Source of the DNA: Rathayibacter tritici
GTDB lineage: Bacteria > Actinomycetota > Actinomycetes > Actinomycetales > Microbacteriaceae
DNA length: 64,000 nt
Reading direction: 5' to 3'
Assembly: GCF_002932875.1 (NCBI RefSeq)
Contig: NZ_PSWS01000057.1
Span: forward strand, 1 to 64,000
The notes beneath the pieces were generated by a model. It was not told the origin of the DNA and ran no database searches. It worked only from the letters and a program-made list of their open reading frames with translations. This document shows, piece after piece, positions 53,751 to 64,000 of this stretch (its first letter is position 1; each line of letters starts with the position of its first letter). The translations under genes were made by a program, and so were the position numbers.

Positions 53751-56288
53751 TCAGGCGGCGGGGCGCAGGTAGAGCACGGCGAGCGGGGGGAGCACCAGCT
53801 CGGCAGAGGCGGGTCGACCCGCCCACGGCTCCTCGCGCGCCTCGACGGCGCCGAAGTTGCCGACTCCGCTACCGCCGTAGATCTCGGCGTCGGTGTTGAC
53901 GAGTTCCTCCCAGCGGCCGGCCGTGGGCAGGCTCACGCGATAGCCGTGCACAGGAGACCCGGAGAAGTTCGCGATGACGGCGATCGGGCGACCCTCGCTG
54001 TCCTTCCGCAGGAACGAGACGACGTTCGGTGCGGCCGCGCCGCCGTCGATCCACTCGAAGCCCGACTGCTCGTGATCCAGCTCCCACAGCGGCGGCGAGT
54101 CGCGGTACACGCGATTCAGTTGCCCGACGAGGCTCCACAGGCCGCGGTGGCTCGGCTGGTCGAGGATCCACCAGTCCAGGCCGCGCTCCTCGCTCCATTC
54201 GGAGTACTGGCCGAACTCCTGGCCCATGAAGAGCAGCTGCTTGCCGGGGTGCGCCCACATGAAGGCGAGGTACGCGCGCACGTTCGCGAGCTGCTGCCAG
54301 TGGTCGCCGGGCATCTTCTGGATCAACGAGCCCTTGCCGTGCACGACCTCGTCGTGGCTGATCGGCAGGACGAACTTCTCGCTGAAGGCGTAGACGAAGG
54401 AGAAGGTGATCTCGCCGAGGTGGTACTGGCGCCAGAGCGGGTCGTTCGCCATGTAGTCGAGCGAGTCGTGCATCCAGCCCATGTTCCATTTGAGCCCGAA
54501 GCCGAGTCCGCCGGAGCTGGTGGGCTGCGTGACGCCGGGCCAGCTCGTCGACTCCTCGGCAATCATCATGATGCCGGGGTGCAGCCTGTAGGCCGTGGCG
54601 TTCACCTCCTGGATGAAGCTGATCGCCTCGAGGTGCTCGCGTCCGCCGTACTGGTTCGGCAGCCACTCGCCCTCCTTGCGGGAGTAGTCGAGGTAGAGCA
54701 TCGAGGCGACGGCGTCCACGCGCAGGGCGTCCACGTGGAACTCCTCGAGCCAGAACAGCGCATTCGCGACGAGGAAGTTGCGCACCTGAGTGTGACCGAA
54801 GTCGAAGACGTAGGTTCCCCAGTCCATCTGCTCACCGCGACGCCAATCCGGGTGCTCGTAGAGCGGCTCACCGTCGAAGCGGGCGAGGGCGAAGTCGTCC
54901 TTGGGGAAGTGCCCGGGGACCCAGTCGACGATGACGCCGATGCCGGCCTGGTGCAGGCGGTCGATCAGATACTTGAGGTCGTCGACCGTGCCGAAGCGGC
55001 TCGAGGCCGCGTAGTACCCGGTGACCTGGTAGCCCCAGGACCCGCCGAAGGGGTGCTCGGCGAGCGGCATGAACTCGACGTGCGTAAAGCCGAGCTCGGT
55101 GACGTACTCGATCAGCGGGTCCGCGAGGTCGCGGTACCCCAGGCCGGGCCGCCAGGAGCCGAGGTGCATCTCGTAGACGCTGAGCGGCTGCGTGTGCGGA
55201 TCGACGGAGGCGCGCTTCTCCATCCAGGCGGAGTCGCCCCACTGATGGTGCGAGACGGGGACCTTCGACGCGGTCGCGGGCGGCACCTCCGTGGCGCGGG
55301 CCATCGGGTCGGCCTTGCGGACCCAGTGGCCGTCGCGCGAGAGCAGGTCGAACTTGTAGGACGCGCCGGGCTCGATGCCGGGCACGAAAATCTCCCACAC
55401 GCCGGTCGTGCCGAGGTTGCGGAGGGAGTGGCCCTCGCCACTCCAGTCGTTGAAGTCACCGACGACGCGCGCGGCCTGCGCGTGCGGTGCCCAGACGGCG
55501 AAGCTGGTGCCCCAGACACCCTCGTGCTCGCGGTGGCGGGCGCCGAGCGCTTCCCAGAGTCGCTCGTGACGCCCCTCGCCGATCAGGTAGAGGTCGACGT
55601 CGCCCACCGTCTTCGAGAAGCGGTACGGGTCCTCGGCCGTCCACTCGCTGCCTCCGCCGTAGCGAGCCTGGACCGTGTAGGCCTGCGGGCCGAGGACGTG
55701 AAAGCCCTGCCAGATGCCGTCGCTGAGGTGGCTGAGCTCGACTCGGGCACCGGTGTCGAGCACCACGGCCACCTTGTCGGCGAGCGGACGGCGCACGCGT
55801 ACGACGGTCACGGGGTCCGCGACGCCGGGGGCCGAGACGAGGTGCTGTCCGAGGACGTCGTGGGGGAGAGCGTTGCTGCCGGTGGCGAGCTGCTGCAGGA
55901 CCCACTCCGGGATGTCGGGAAGCGCGAGGGCGGCGGTGCCGTCGATCGGACCGGAGGCGGGAGCGGCGGGGGCCGCGGTGCCAGCCGCGGCGGTCTCGCC
56001 CGCGACGGTCTCGCCCGCGACGGTCTCGCTCGAGGAGCCGACGCCGACCGCGCCTGGGTCCGCGGCGACCCACTGCGGCGCCTCCGGGACCGTCTCGACC
56101 GCGTAGCGACGCGCGTTCTCACCGTCGGCTCCGGGGTGCTCGGGAGCGTCGGGCGCCGTGTCGGCGGCGTGCGCACCGTGTGCGGAGGTGGTCGCCGAGC
56201 TGGTGCCCGTCGTGGGCACCGTGTCGGCGTGCGCGGCGAGGCCCGCCTCGTCGGCCGGGCTCGTGCCCTCGGGCATGGTTCCGCTCAT
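53751..56288 (-). CDS. glgB: 1,4-alpha-glucan branching enzyme
   Basis: Introduces alpha-1,6 branches into glucans made by GlgE. Residues after about 150 carry the N1/N2 carbohydrate modules and the GH13 barrel with [20 protein letters not shown] (cut: [11 protein letters not shown]), the nucleophile in [13 protein letters not shown], the acid in [10 protein letters not shown] and [13 protein letters not shown]. Length 845 aa is about 110 more than usual; the excess is an N-terminal Ala/Thr/Pro-rich segment with a tandem ETVAG repeat. ATG 56288 overlaps the glgE stop (ATGA), so glgE-glgB is an operon. Confidence 0.96.
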   Translation of the reverse strand: MSGTMPEGTSPADEAGLAAHADTVPTTGTSSATTSAHGAHAADTAPDAPEHPGADGENARRYAVETVPEAPQWVAADPGAVGVGSSSETVAGETVAGETAAAGTAAPAAPASGPIDGTAALALPDIPEWVLQQLATGSNALPHDVLGQHLVSAPGVADPVTVVRVRRPLADKVAVVLDTGARVELSHLSDGIWQGFHVLGPQAYTVQARYGGGSEWTAEDPYRFSKTVGDVDLYLIGEGRHERLWEALGARHREHEGVWGTSFAVWAPHAQAARVVGDFNDWSGEGHSLRNLGTTGVWEIFVPGIEPGASYKFDLLSRDGHWVRKADPMARATEVPPATASKVPVSHHQWGDSAWMEKRASVDPHTQPLSVYEMHLGSWRPGLGYRDLADPLIEYVTELGFTHVEFMPLAEHPFGGSWGYQVTGYYAASSRFGTVDDLKYLIDRLHQAGIGVIVDWVPGHFPKDDFALARFDGEPLYEHPDWRRGEQMDWGTYVFDFGHTQVRNFLVANALFWLEEFHVDALRVDAVASMLYLDYSRKEGEWLPNQYGGREHLEAISFIQEVNATAYRLHPGIMMIAEESTSWPGVTQPTSSGGLGFGLKWNMGWMHDSLDYMANDPLWRQYHLGEITFSFVYAFSEKFVLPISHDEVVHGKGSLIQKMPGDHWQQLANVRAYLAFMWAHPGKQLLFMGQEFGQYSEWSEERGLDWWILDQPSHRGLWSLVGQLNRVYRDSPPLWELDHEQSGFEWIDGGAAAPNVVSFLRKDSEGRPIAVIANFSGSPVHGYRVSLPTAGRWEELVNTDAEIYGGSGVGNFGAVEAREEPWAGRPASAELVLPPLAVLYLRPAA

Positions 56289-58405
56289 CGTCCGTCCGCC
56301 TTCACGCTCAGGATGTGCACGGGCTCGACGAACGAGTCGAGCCGCACGTAGTCGTCGCTGCCCCAGGTCCAGACGGCGCCCGTGATCAGATCCTCGACCT
56401 CGAAGCTCGCGCCCCAGTCGAGCCCGATCGCGGGCAGGTCGAGGTGGACCGTGGTCTCGCGGGCCGAGTGCGGGTCGGTGTTGACGACGACGATGATCGT
56501 GTCGTCGGCTCCGGTGCCCGTGAACGCCGCCTGCAGGTGCTTGGAGTAGACCAGGATCGCGTCGTCGTCGCTGCCGTGCACGTGCAGGTTCCGCAGCTGT
56601 CCGAGCGCGGGGTGCGCCCGGCGGATCTCGTTCAGACGCGTGAGGAATGGCGCGAGCGAGCTTCCGGTCTCCTCGGCGCCGGCCCAGTCCCGGGTCTTGT
56701 ATTCGTACTTCTCGTTGTCAATGTTCTCTTCGGCTCCCGGGCGCGCGACGTTCTCGACCAGCTCGTAGCCGGCGTAGACGCCCCAGAGCGGCGACGCGGT
56801 CGCGGCCAGCGCGGCCCGCACCTTATAGGCCGAACGCCCGCCGTACTGGAGGTACTCGGTGAGGATGTCGGGGGTGTTCACGAAGAGGTTCGGCCGCATG
56901 TAGTCGGCCGTCTCCTGCGAGATGCTCGTGAAGAACTCGCTGAGCTCCTCCTTGGTGTTGCGCCAGGTGAAATACGAGTAGGACTGCTGGAAGCCGACCT
57001 TGCCGAGCGCGCGCATAATCGCGGGCCGGGTGAACGCCTCCGCGAGGAAGACGACCTCCGGGTGCTCGGCGTTGACCTCGTGGATGATCCACTCCCAGAA
57101 GTCGAGCGGCTTCGTGTGCGGATTGTCGACGCGGAAGATCCGCACGCCCAGGTCGATCCAGTGCCGCAGGACCCGCAGCGCCTCCTGACGGATGCCCTCG
57201 GGGTCATTGTCGAAATTGATCGGATAAATGTCCTGGTACTTCTTCGGCGGGTTCTCGGCGTAGGCGATGCTGCCGTCGGGGAGCGTCGTGAACCACTCCG
57301 GGTGGCTCCTCACCCAGGGGTGGTCGGGCGAGGCCTGCAGAGCGAAGTCGAGGGCGAGCTCAAGGCCCGCGTCGGTGACCGCGGCGTGGAAGGCGCGGAA
57401 GTCCTCCTCGGTGCCGAGGTCGGGATGGATGGCGTCGTGGCCGCCCTCGGCCGAGCCGATCGCCCACGGCGAGCCGGGGTCGTTCTCGCCGGCGTCGAGC
57501 GTGTTGTTCGGGCCCTTGCGGAAGGAGCGGCCGATCGGGTGGATCGGCGGCAGGTAGAGCACGTCGAAGCCCATCGCGGCGACGGCGGGGACGCGCTCGA
57601 TCGCGGTGCGGAAGGATCCGCTGGTTACGGTGCCGTCCTCGTGGCGGACGGCGCCCTCGGAGCGGGGGAAGAACTCGTACCAGGCACCGACACCCGCGCG
57701 GGTGCGCTCGACGTGAACGGTGCGCGGCTCCGAGACGCTGCTGAGGCTCCACACGGGGCGGGCGTCGAACGCTGCGTGGACGGCGGGATCGGTTGCCGCG
57801 GCGAGGCGCTCGTCGGCGTCGAGCGAGGTGTCGGCGACGCGGGCCGCGGTTTCGGTGAGCAGGCTGCGCTCTCCTTCGGGGCGCGAGGCGTCCTCGGCAC
57901 CGCTGCGCAGGAGCCCCCCACCGATGGCGAAAGTGACGTCGTGGTCGAGGCCCGCCGGAATCTTGACCTCCGCGGTGTGCAGCCAGGTCGCCCAGTCGTC
58001 GGCGAAGGCGCGGATCCGGTAGCTCCAGTCGCCCTCCTCATCGAGCGCGACGAGCCGGCCGTAGCGGTCGGTGCCGGTCGCGAGCAACGACATCCGGTGC
58101 TCCGACTCGACGCCGGAGGGCGAGGTCAGGAGAAGATCGACGCCGATCAGGTCGTGACCCTCGCGGAACGCCGTCGCGGCGAAGGGGACGACCTCGCCAG
58201 CGAAGGCCTTGGCAGGCCAGCGGTCGTCCTCGAGCCGGGGCTGCGGGTCGAGGATCGGCAGGCGCTCCGCCCGGACCTGATAACCGCTGCCGGTCCTGGC
58301 AGGCGCCGAGGCAGCCTCGGGTGCCCGACCGCGATCCGCTCGCTTCGCGCCTGTGCCGTTCGCGCCTGTGCCGTTCTGAGCCTTGCCGAAAGGTATCTGA
58401 GCCAC
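56285..58405 (-). CDS. glgE: Alpha-1,4-glucan:maltose-1-phosphate maltosyltransferase
   Basis: Extends alpha-1,4-glucan chains with maltose from maltose 1-phosphate. GH13 subfamily motifs are [22 protein letters not shown] (cut: LPPIHPIG), the nucleophile in [12 protein letters not shown], the acid in FLAEAFTRP and [11 protein letters not shown]. Length 706 aa from GTG 58405; ACAGTA at plus-strand 58412-58417 reads TACTGT on the gene strand, six bases before the GTG, which both supports the start and suggests a leaderless mRNA. TreS and the maltokinase that supply maltose 1-phosphate are not in this window. Confidence 0.95.
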   Translation of the reverse strand: MAQIPFGKAQNGTGANGTGAKRADRGRAPEAASAPARTGSGYQVRAERLPILDPQPRLEDDRWPAKAFAGEVVPFAATAFREGHDLIGVDLLLTSPSGVESEHRMSLLATGTDRYGRLVALDEEGDWSYRIRAFADDWATWLHTAEVKIPAGLDHDVTFAIGGGLLRSGAEDASRPEGERSLLTETAARVADTSLDADERLAAATDPAVHAAFDARPVWSLSSVSEPRTVHVERTRAGVGAWYEFFPRSEGAVRHEDGTVTSGSFRTAIERVPAVAAMGFDVLYLPPIHPIGRSFRKGPNNTLDAGENDPGSPWAIGSAEGGHDAIHPDLGTEEDFRAFHAAVTDAGLELALDFALQASPDHPWVRSHPEWFTTLPDGSIAYAENPPKKYQDIYPINFDNDPEGIRQEALRVLRHWIDLGVRIFRVDNPHTKPLDFWEWIIHEVNAEHPEVVFLAEAFTRPAIMRALGKVGFQQSYSYFTWRNTKEELSEFFTSISQETADYMRPNLFVNTPDILTEYLQYGGRSAYKVRAALAATASPLWGVYAGYELVENVARPGAEENIDNEKYEYKTRDWAGAEETGSSLAPFLTRLNEIRRAHPALGQLRNLHVHGSDDDAILVYSKHLQAAFTGTGADDTIIVVVNTDPHSARETTVHLDLPAIGLDWGASFEVEDLITGAVWTWGSDDYVRLDSFVEPVHILSVKADGR

Positions 58406-58641
58406 GTCACGACAGTAGCGACCGGCGGCGGCTCGCACACGACGCTTGCGCCCGCGCTCGGGCCTGTGCAAATGAAGGCGGACGAGTGCGACCGAGGGCG
58501 AAGGAGGGCTCGGGCCAGACTCGCGCCGGGTCCGCGCCGCGCCGATCCGCGCTGGCCGCGGTCCGCTAGGGTGACCGAGCGTAACCGCCCCGGCGCTCCG
58601 CGACCGGGCGCTCCGGGGTCCGCAGAGAGTCGAGGGATGCC

Positions 58642-61296
<2,655 letters not shown>

Positions 61297-61594
61297 CCGG
61301 TGCGGCGCTGCGCGAGGGCGGGATCGGCCATCGCTGCCCGCTTCCCTCCGACCGCGGCCGCGAGTTCCTTGAGCCCCAGTGAGCCGGTGACGGGCACGAC
61401 GCCGACCACGAGTTCGCCGTCCACGTCGACCAGCAGTGTCTTGAAGACCCGCTCCGGCTCGACGCCGAGCGCCTGCGCTGCTTCGAGACCGTAGAGCGTC
61501 GTCGCGGGGTCGTGCCGATACTCCCGCGGAGCAAAGCGGATGCCCGCGGCGCTTAGCGCGACGGTCGCCGGGGTGCCCGGTCCGCTGCGAGCCA

Positions 61595-63667
61595 TCAGGT
61601 GTCCTGCTCCGCCGCAGTCCCGTGAGCGGCGAAGAGCTGCATCGAGGTACCCGCGACCCGGATCACCTGCCCCGGCTGGAACGACTCGCCGTGCTCGAGC
61701 GGCTCCGGCTCCTCGCTGTTCCACAGCCGCGTGTAGCCGATGATGCCGTCGCCCTCGGCGAGCACTACGGTGGTGTCCTGCTCGACGCCGTGCACCACCA
61801 GCAGCACGCGGTCAGGATCACCCTCGACGGGCGTGGAGACCGCGAGGTACTGCAGCGTGCGGTGGGCCGCCGAGGTCCAGTCGTGCTCGGACATCCCGTG
61901 CCCGTGCGCATCGAACCACGTCATGCTCGTCGCGCCGGGGACGGCCTCGTCGCCGCTGGCGTAGCGGGAGGGCCGCAGCGCCGGGTGCTCGCGGCGCAAC
62001 CGCAGCAGTGTCCGCGTGTGCGCGCGCAGTGCGAGCTGCCAGTCGGCCAGACCCTCCCAGCGCACCCAGGTGAGGTCCGAGTCCTGGCAGTAGGCGTTGT
62101 TGTTGCCGCGCTGGCTGCGCCCGGTCTCGTCGCCCGCGGTGATCATCGGGACTCCGGCGGACAGCAGCAGGGTGCCGAGGAGGTTCCGCATCGCCTTGCG
62201 CCGGGCGAGCGTGATCCGCTCGTCGGTGGTGGGACCCTCGAAGCCGTGATTGAAGGAGCGGTTGGTGTCGGCTCCGTCGCGGTTCGACTCGCCGTTGCCG
62301 ATGTTGTGCTTGACGTTGTACGAGACGAGATCGGCGAGGGTGAAGCCGTCGTGCGCCGTGACGAAGTTGACCGAGGCGAGGGGTCCCCGCTGCGCTGAGA
62401 ACGTGTTGGAGGAGCCCGAGAGCCGGGTCGCGAACCCACCGACGCCGACGGGCGCTGTGCCCGCGCGCCGGGCGTAGTCGATGTCCGACAGCCAGAAATT
62501 GCGGGCGCGATCGCGGTAGCGGTCGTTCCACTCCGACCAGCCCGCCGGAAAATTGCCGGTCTGCCAGCCGCCCATGCCCACGTCCCAGGGCTCGGCGATC
62601 ATCTTCACTCCGGCCAGCGCCGGGTCCTCGACGGCGGCGCGCAGCAGCGGGTGGTCGCTCCGGAAGTGCGCGATCTCGTCACGCCCGAGCGCCGCGGCGA
62701 GGTCGAGTCGGAAGCCGTCGATGCCGACCTCGCCCGACCAGTAGCGCATCGAGTCGAGCGCCAGGCGCTGCGCCGCGGGTCGGCTGAAGTCGATCGTGTT
62801 GCCGCAGCCGGTCACGTCGACGTAGTGCCCCTCGGGCGTCTGGCGATACCAGCCGGCGTCGTCGATGCCGCGCAGGCTCGACATCGGCCCGCCCGGCCCC
62901 TCTTCGGCGGTGTGGTTGTAGACCACATCCAGGATCACCTCGAGGCCGGCCTCGTGCAGGAGCTTCACCATCCCCTTGAACTCGCGGAGCACCGCGCTCG
63001 GGCCGCCGCGCTGAGCGGTGGGGGAGGCGTACGCGGCGTGTGGCGCGAAAAAGTTCAGCGTGTTGTAGCCCCAGTAGTTGGTCAGGCCCTGGCGCAGCAG
63101 GCGCTGCTCCGAGACGAACGCGTGCACGGGGAGCAGCTCGATCGCGCTGACGCCCAGCTCGAGCAGCGCCGCGACCGTCGACTCGTGCGCCAGACCCGCG
63201 TAGGTGCCGCGCAGCTCCACCGGAAGCGCCGGATTCAGGCGGGTGAGGCCCTTCACGTGCGCCTCGTAGATCACGGTGCGCTCCATCGGGGTGCGGGGGC
63301 GGGAGGAGGTGCCCCAGTCGAACGCGTCGTCGACGACGACCGAGCGCCACGCGTTCTCGGCCACCCGGTGCAGACCACGGGAGTAGGGCTCGAGCAGGAC
63401 CCGGCGCGGATCGAAGCGGTGGCGCGGCCCGGTCGGACCGTCCACCCGCAGCGCGTAGCGGCGGCCGGGAGTCAGGAGGTCGGAGCGGGCGGACCAGACG
63501 GCTGCGTCGTCGCGGGTGACCGGAACGGTTCGGGTGACCCAGGTCGGGTCCTTCTCGTCGTACAGCAGTAGGTCGACGGCGCTCGCGCTCTCGGACCAGA
63601 CCCGCAGCTCACCGCCCTGATCATCCACACTCACGCCGAGCCTGGACAGCGGATCGGGGGAGGTCAT
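61595..63667 (-). CDS. glgX: Glycogen debranching enzyme GlgX
   Basis: Isoamylase-type GH13 enzyme that hydrolyses short alpha-1,6 branches left by phosphorylase. The N-terminal CBM48-like module precedes the barrel with YEAHVKGLTRLNP, NYWGYNTLNFFAPH, the nucleophile in GFRLDLAAALG, IAEPWDVG and VTAHDGFTLADLVSYN, then GNNNAYCQDSDLTW. Length 690 aa. ATG 63667 is preceded by TACTGT at seven bases. It lies in a cluster with glgP, glgE and glgB for glucan turnover. Confidence 0.95.
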   Translation of the reverse strand: MTSPDPLSRLGVSVDDQGGELRVWSESASAVDLLLYDEKDPTWVTRTVPVTRDDAAVWSARSDLLTPGRRYALRVDGPTGPRHRFDPRRVLLEPYSRGLHRVAENAWRSVVVDDAFDWGTSSRPRTPMERTVIYEAHVKGLTRLNPALPVELRGTYAGLAHESTVAALLELGVSAIELLPVHAFVSEQRLLRQGLTNYWGYNTLNFFAPHAAYASPTAQRGGPSAVLREFKGMVKLLHEAGLEVILDVVYNHTAEEGPGGPMSSLRGIDDAGWYRQTPEGHYVDVTGCGNTIDFSRPAAQRLALDSMRYWSGEVGIDGFRLDLAAALGRDEIAHFRSDHPLLRAAVEDPALAGVKMIAEPWDVGMGGWQTGNFPAGWSEWNDRYRDRARNFWLSDIDYARRAGTAPVGVGGFATRLSGSSNTFSAQRGPLASVNFVTAHDGFTLADLVSYNVKHNIGNGESNRDGADTNRSFNHGFEGPTTDERITLARRKAMRNLLGTLLLSAGVPMITAGDETGRSQRGNNNAYCQDSDLTWVRWEGLADWQLALRAHTRTLLRLRREHPALRPSRYASGDEAVPGATSMTWFDAHGHGMSEHDWTSAAHRTLQYLAVSTPVEGDPDRVLLVVHGVEQDTTVVLAEGDGIIGYTRLWNSEEPEPLEHGESFQPGQVIRVAGTSMQLFAAHGTAAEQDT

Positions 63668-63731
63668 GCGACTTACAGTAGTGACGGGCACCGGCTCCCT
63701 CCGTGCCCGTGACGCGGAACGAAGGGCTGCT

Positions 63732-64000
63732 GTGATCTACCTCGACCACGCTGCGACGACTCCGTTGCGCGCCTCGGCGCTCGTCGCCTTCGCCGAGGCG
63801 TCTGCTCACCCGGGCAACCCCTCCTCCGTGCACGGCTCGGGTCAGCAGGCGCGCCGCCGACTGGAGGACGCCCGCTCGGCGCTCGCCGGAGTGCTCGGCT
63901 GCGAGCCGATCGAGGTGATCCTCACCGCGGGTGGAACTGAAGCGGTCAACCTCGGGATCAAGGGCCTATTCTGGCAGCGCCGGGCCGAGAACACGGCCCG
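63732..64000 (+). CDS. Cysteine desulfurase, N-terminal part only
   Basis: Pyridoxal-phosphate enzyme of the NifS/IscS family that supplies sulfur for tRNA thiolation or Fe-S clusters. The first 89 codons are present, cut by the right edge: YLDHAATTPLRAS, GNPSSVHGSGQQARRRLEDAR (cut: GNPSSVHGSGQ) and LTAGGTEAVNLGIKGLF. The cofactor lysine lies beyond the window. GTG 63732 follows GAAGGGCTGCT. It is divergent from glgX. In many actinobacteria this gene precedes mnmA, but that cannot be checked here. Confidence 0.9.
   Translation, partial: MIYLDHAATTPLRASALVAFAEASAHPGNPSSVHGSGQQARRRLEDARSALAGVLGCEPIEVILTAGGTEAVNLGIKGLFWQRRAENTA

Noticed and set aside
53946-56351. An 801-codon open frame antisense to glgB
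   Set aside because: No recognisable domain; glgB on the other strand has every catalytic motif.

Overview
This window is high-GC chromosomal DNA from an actinobacterium. I read it as Microbacteriaceae, possibly Rathayibacter-like, with moderate confidence. Supporting signs are the gene order rpsB-tsf-pyrH-frr-cdsA, rpsP-KH-rimM-trmD and rnhB-DUF2469-yraN-comM-dprA-xerC, the GlgE glycogen pathway, DivIVA-type polar-growth proteins, many GTG starts, and a leaderless promoter layout in which a TANNNT-like -10 box lies exactly six bases before the start codon. I saw no rRNA or tRNA gene, insertion sequence, prophage or CRISPR array.

Region 1 (1-13.3 kb) is oxidative purine breakdown plus the cofactor it needs: allantoinase (cut by the left edge), XdhC chaperone, an 8-oxoguanine deaminase gene broken by one in-frame TAG, and a xanthine dehydrogenase whose FeS and molybdenum parts are fused while the FAD subunit is separate. 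The molybdenum-cofactor genes moaE-mog-moaC-moeA, moaA-moaD and a MoeB-rhodanese protein follow.

Region 2 (13.4-31 kb) is housekeeping: smc, ftsY, lipA/lipB, ffh, a META-type lipoprotein, an LLM oxidoreductase, an SGNH lipoprotein overlapping a GCS2-family ligase, the rpsP operon, map, rplS, lepB, rnhB and DUF2469. Convergent pairs are separated by very long hairpins. Two intergenic spaces carry copies of the same array-like repeat.

Region 3 (31-40 kb) has a secreted cutinase in a noticeably less GC-rich patch that splits DUF2469 from yraN, then comM, dprA, a metallophosphoesterase, xerC, an M23-type peptidase that has lost its natural stop and reads on antisense through xerC, and a sugar porter.

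Region 4 (40-53.7 kb) is rpsB-tsf-pyrH-frr-cdsA, a DivIVA-like protein, a transglycosylase, a sodium/proton antiporter, a small zinc-motif protein with an alpha/beta hydrolase, a large coiled-coil polar-growth protein, and a membrane protein with an internal lipobox translationally coupled to a thioredoxin-fold/TPR chaperone.

Region 5 (53.7-64 kb) is alpha-glucan metabolism: glgE-glgB, glgP, glgX and a YbaK-type deacylase whose tail appears to have been joined to the glgP tail by a deletion. The window ends in a cysteine desulfurase gene. The main unusual items are sequence-level: the paired repeat arrays, the exact leaderless spacing, the fused gene tails, the run-on peptidase frame and the membrane/lipoprotein fusion. 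I did not find a clear new defence or biosynthetic system.
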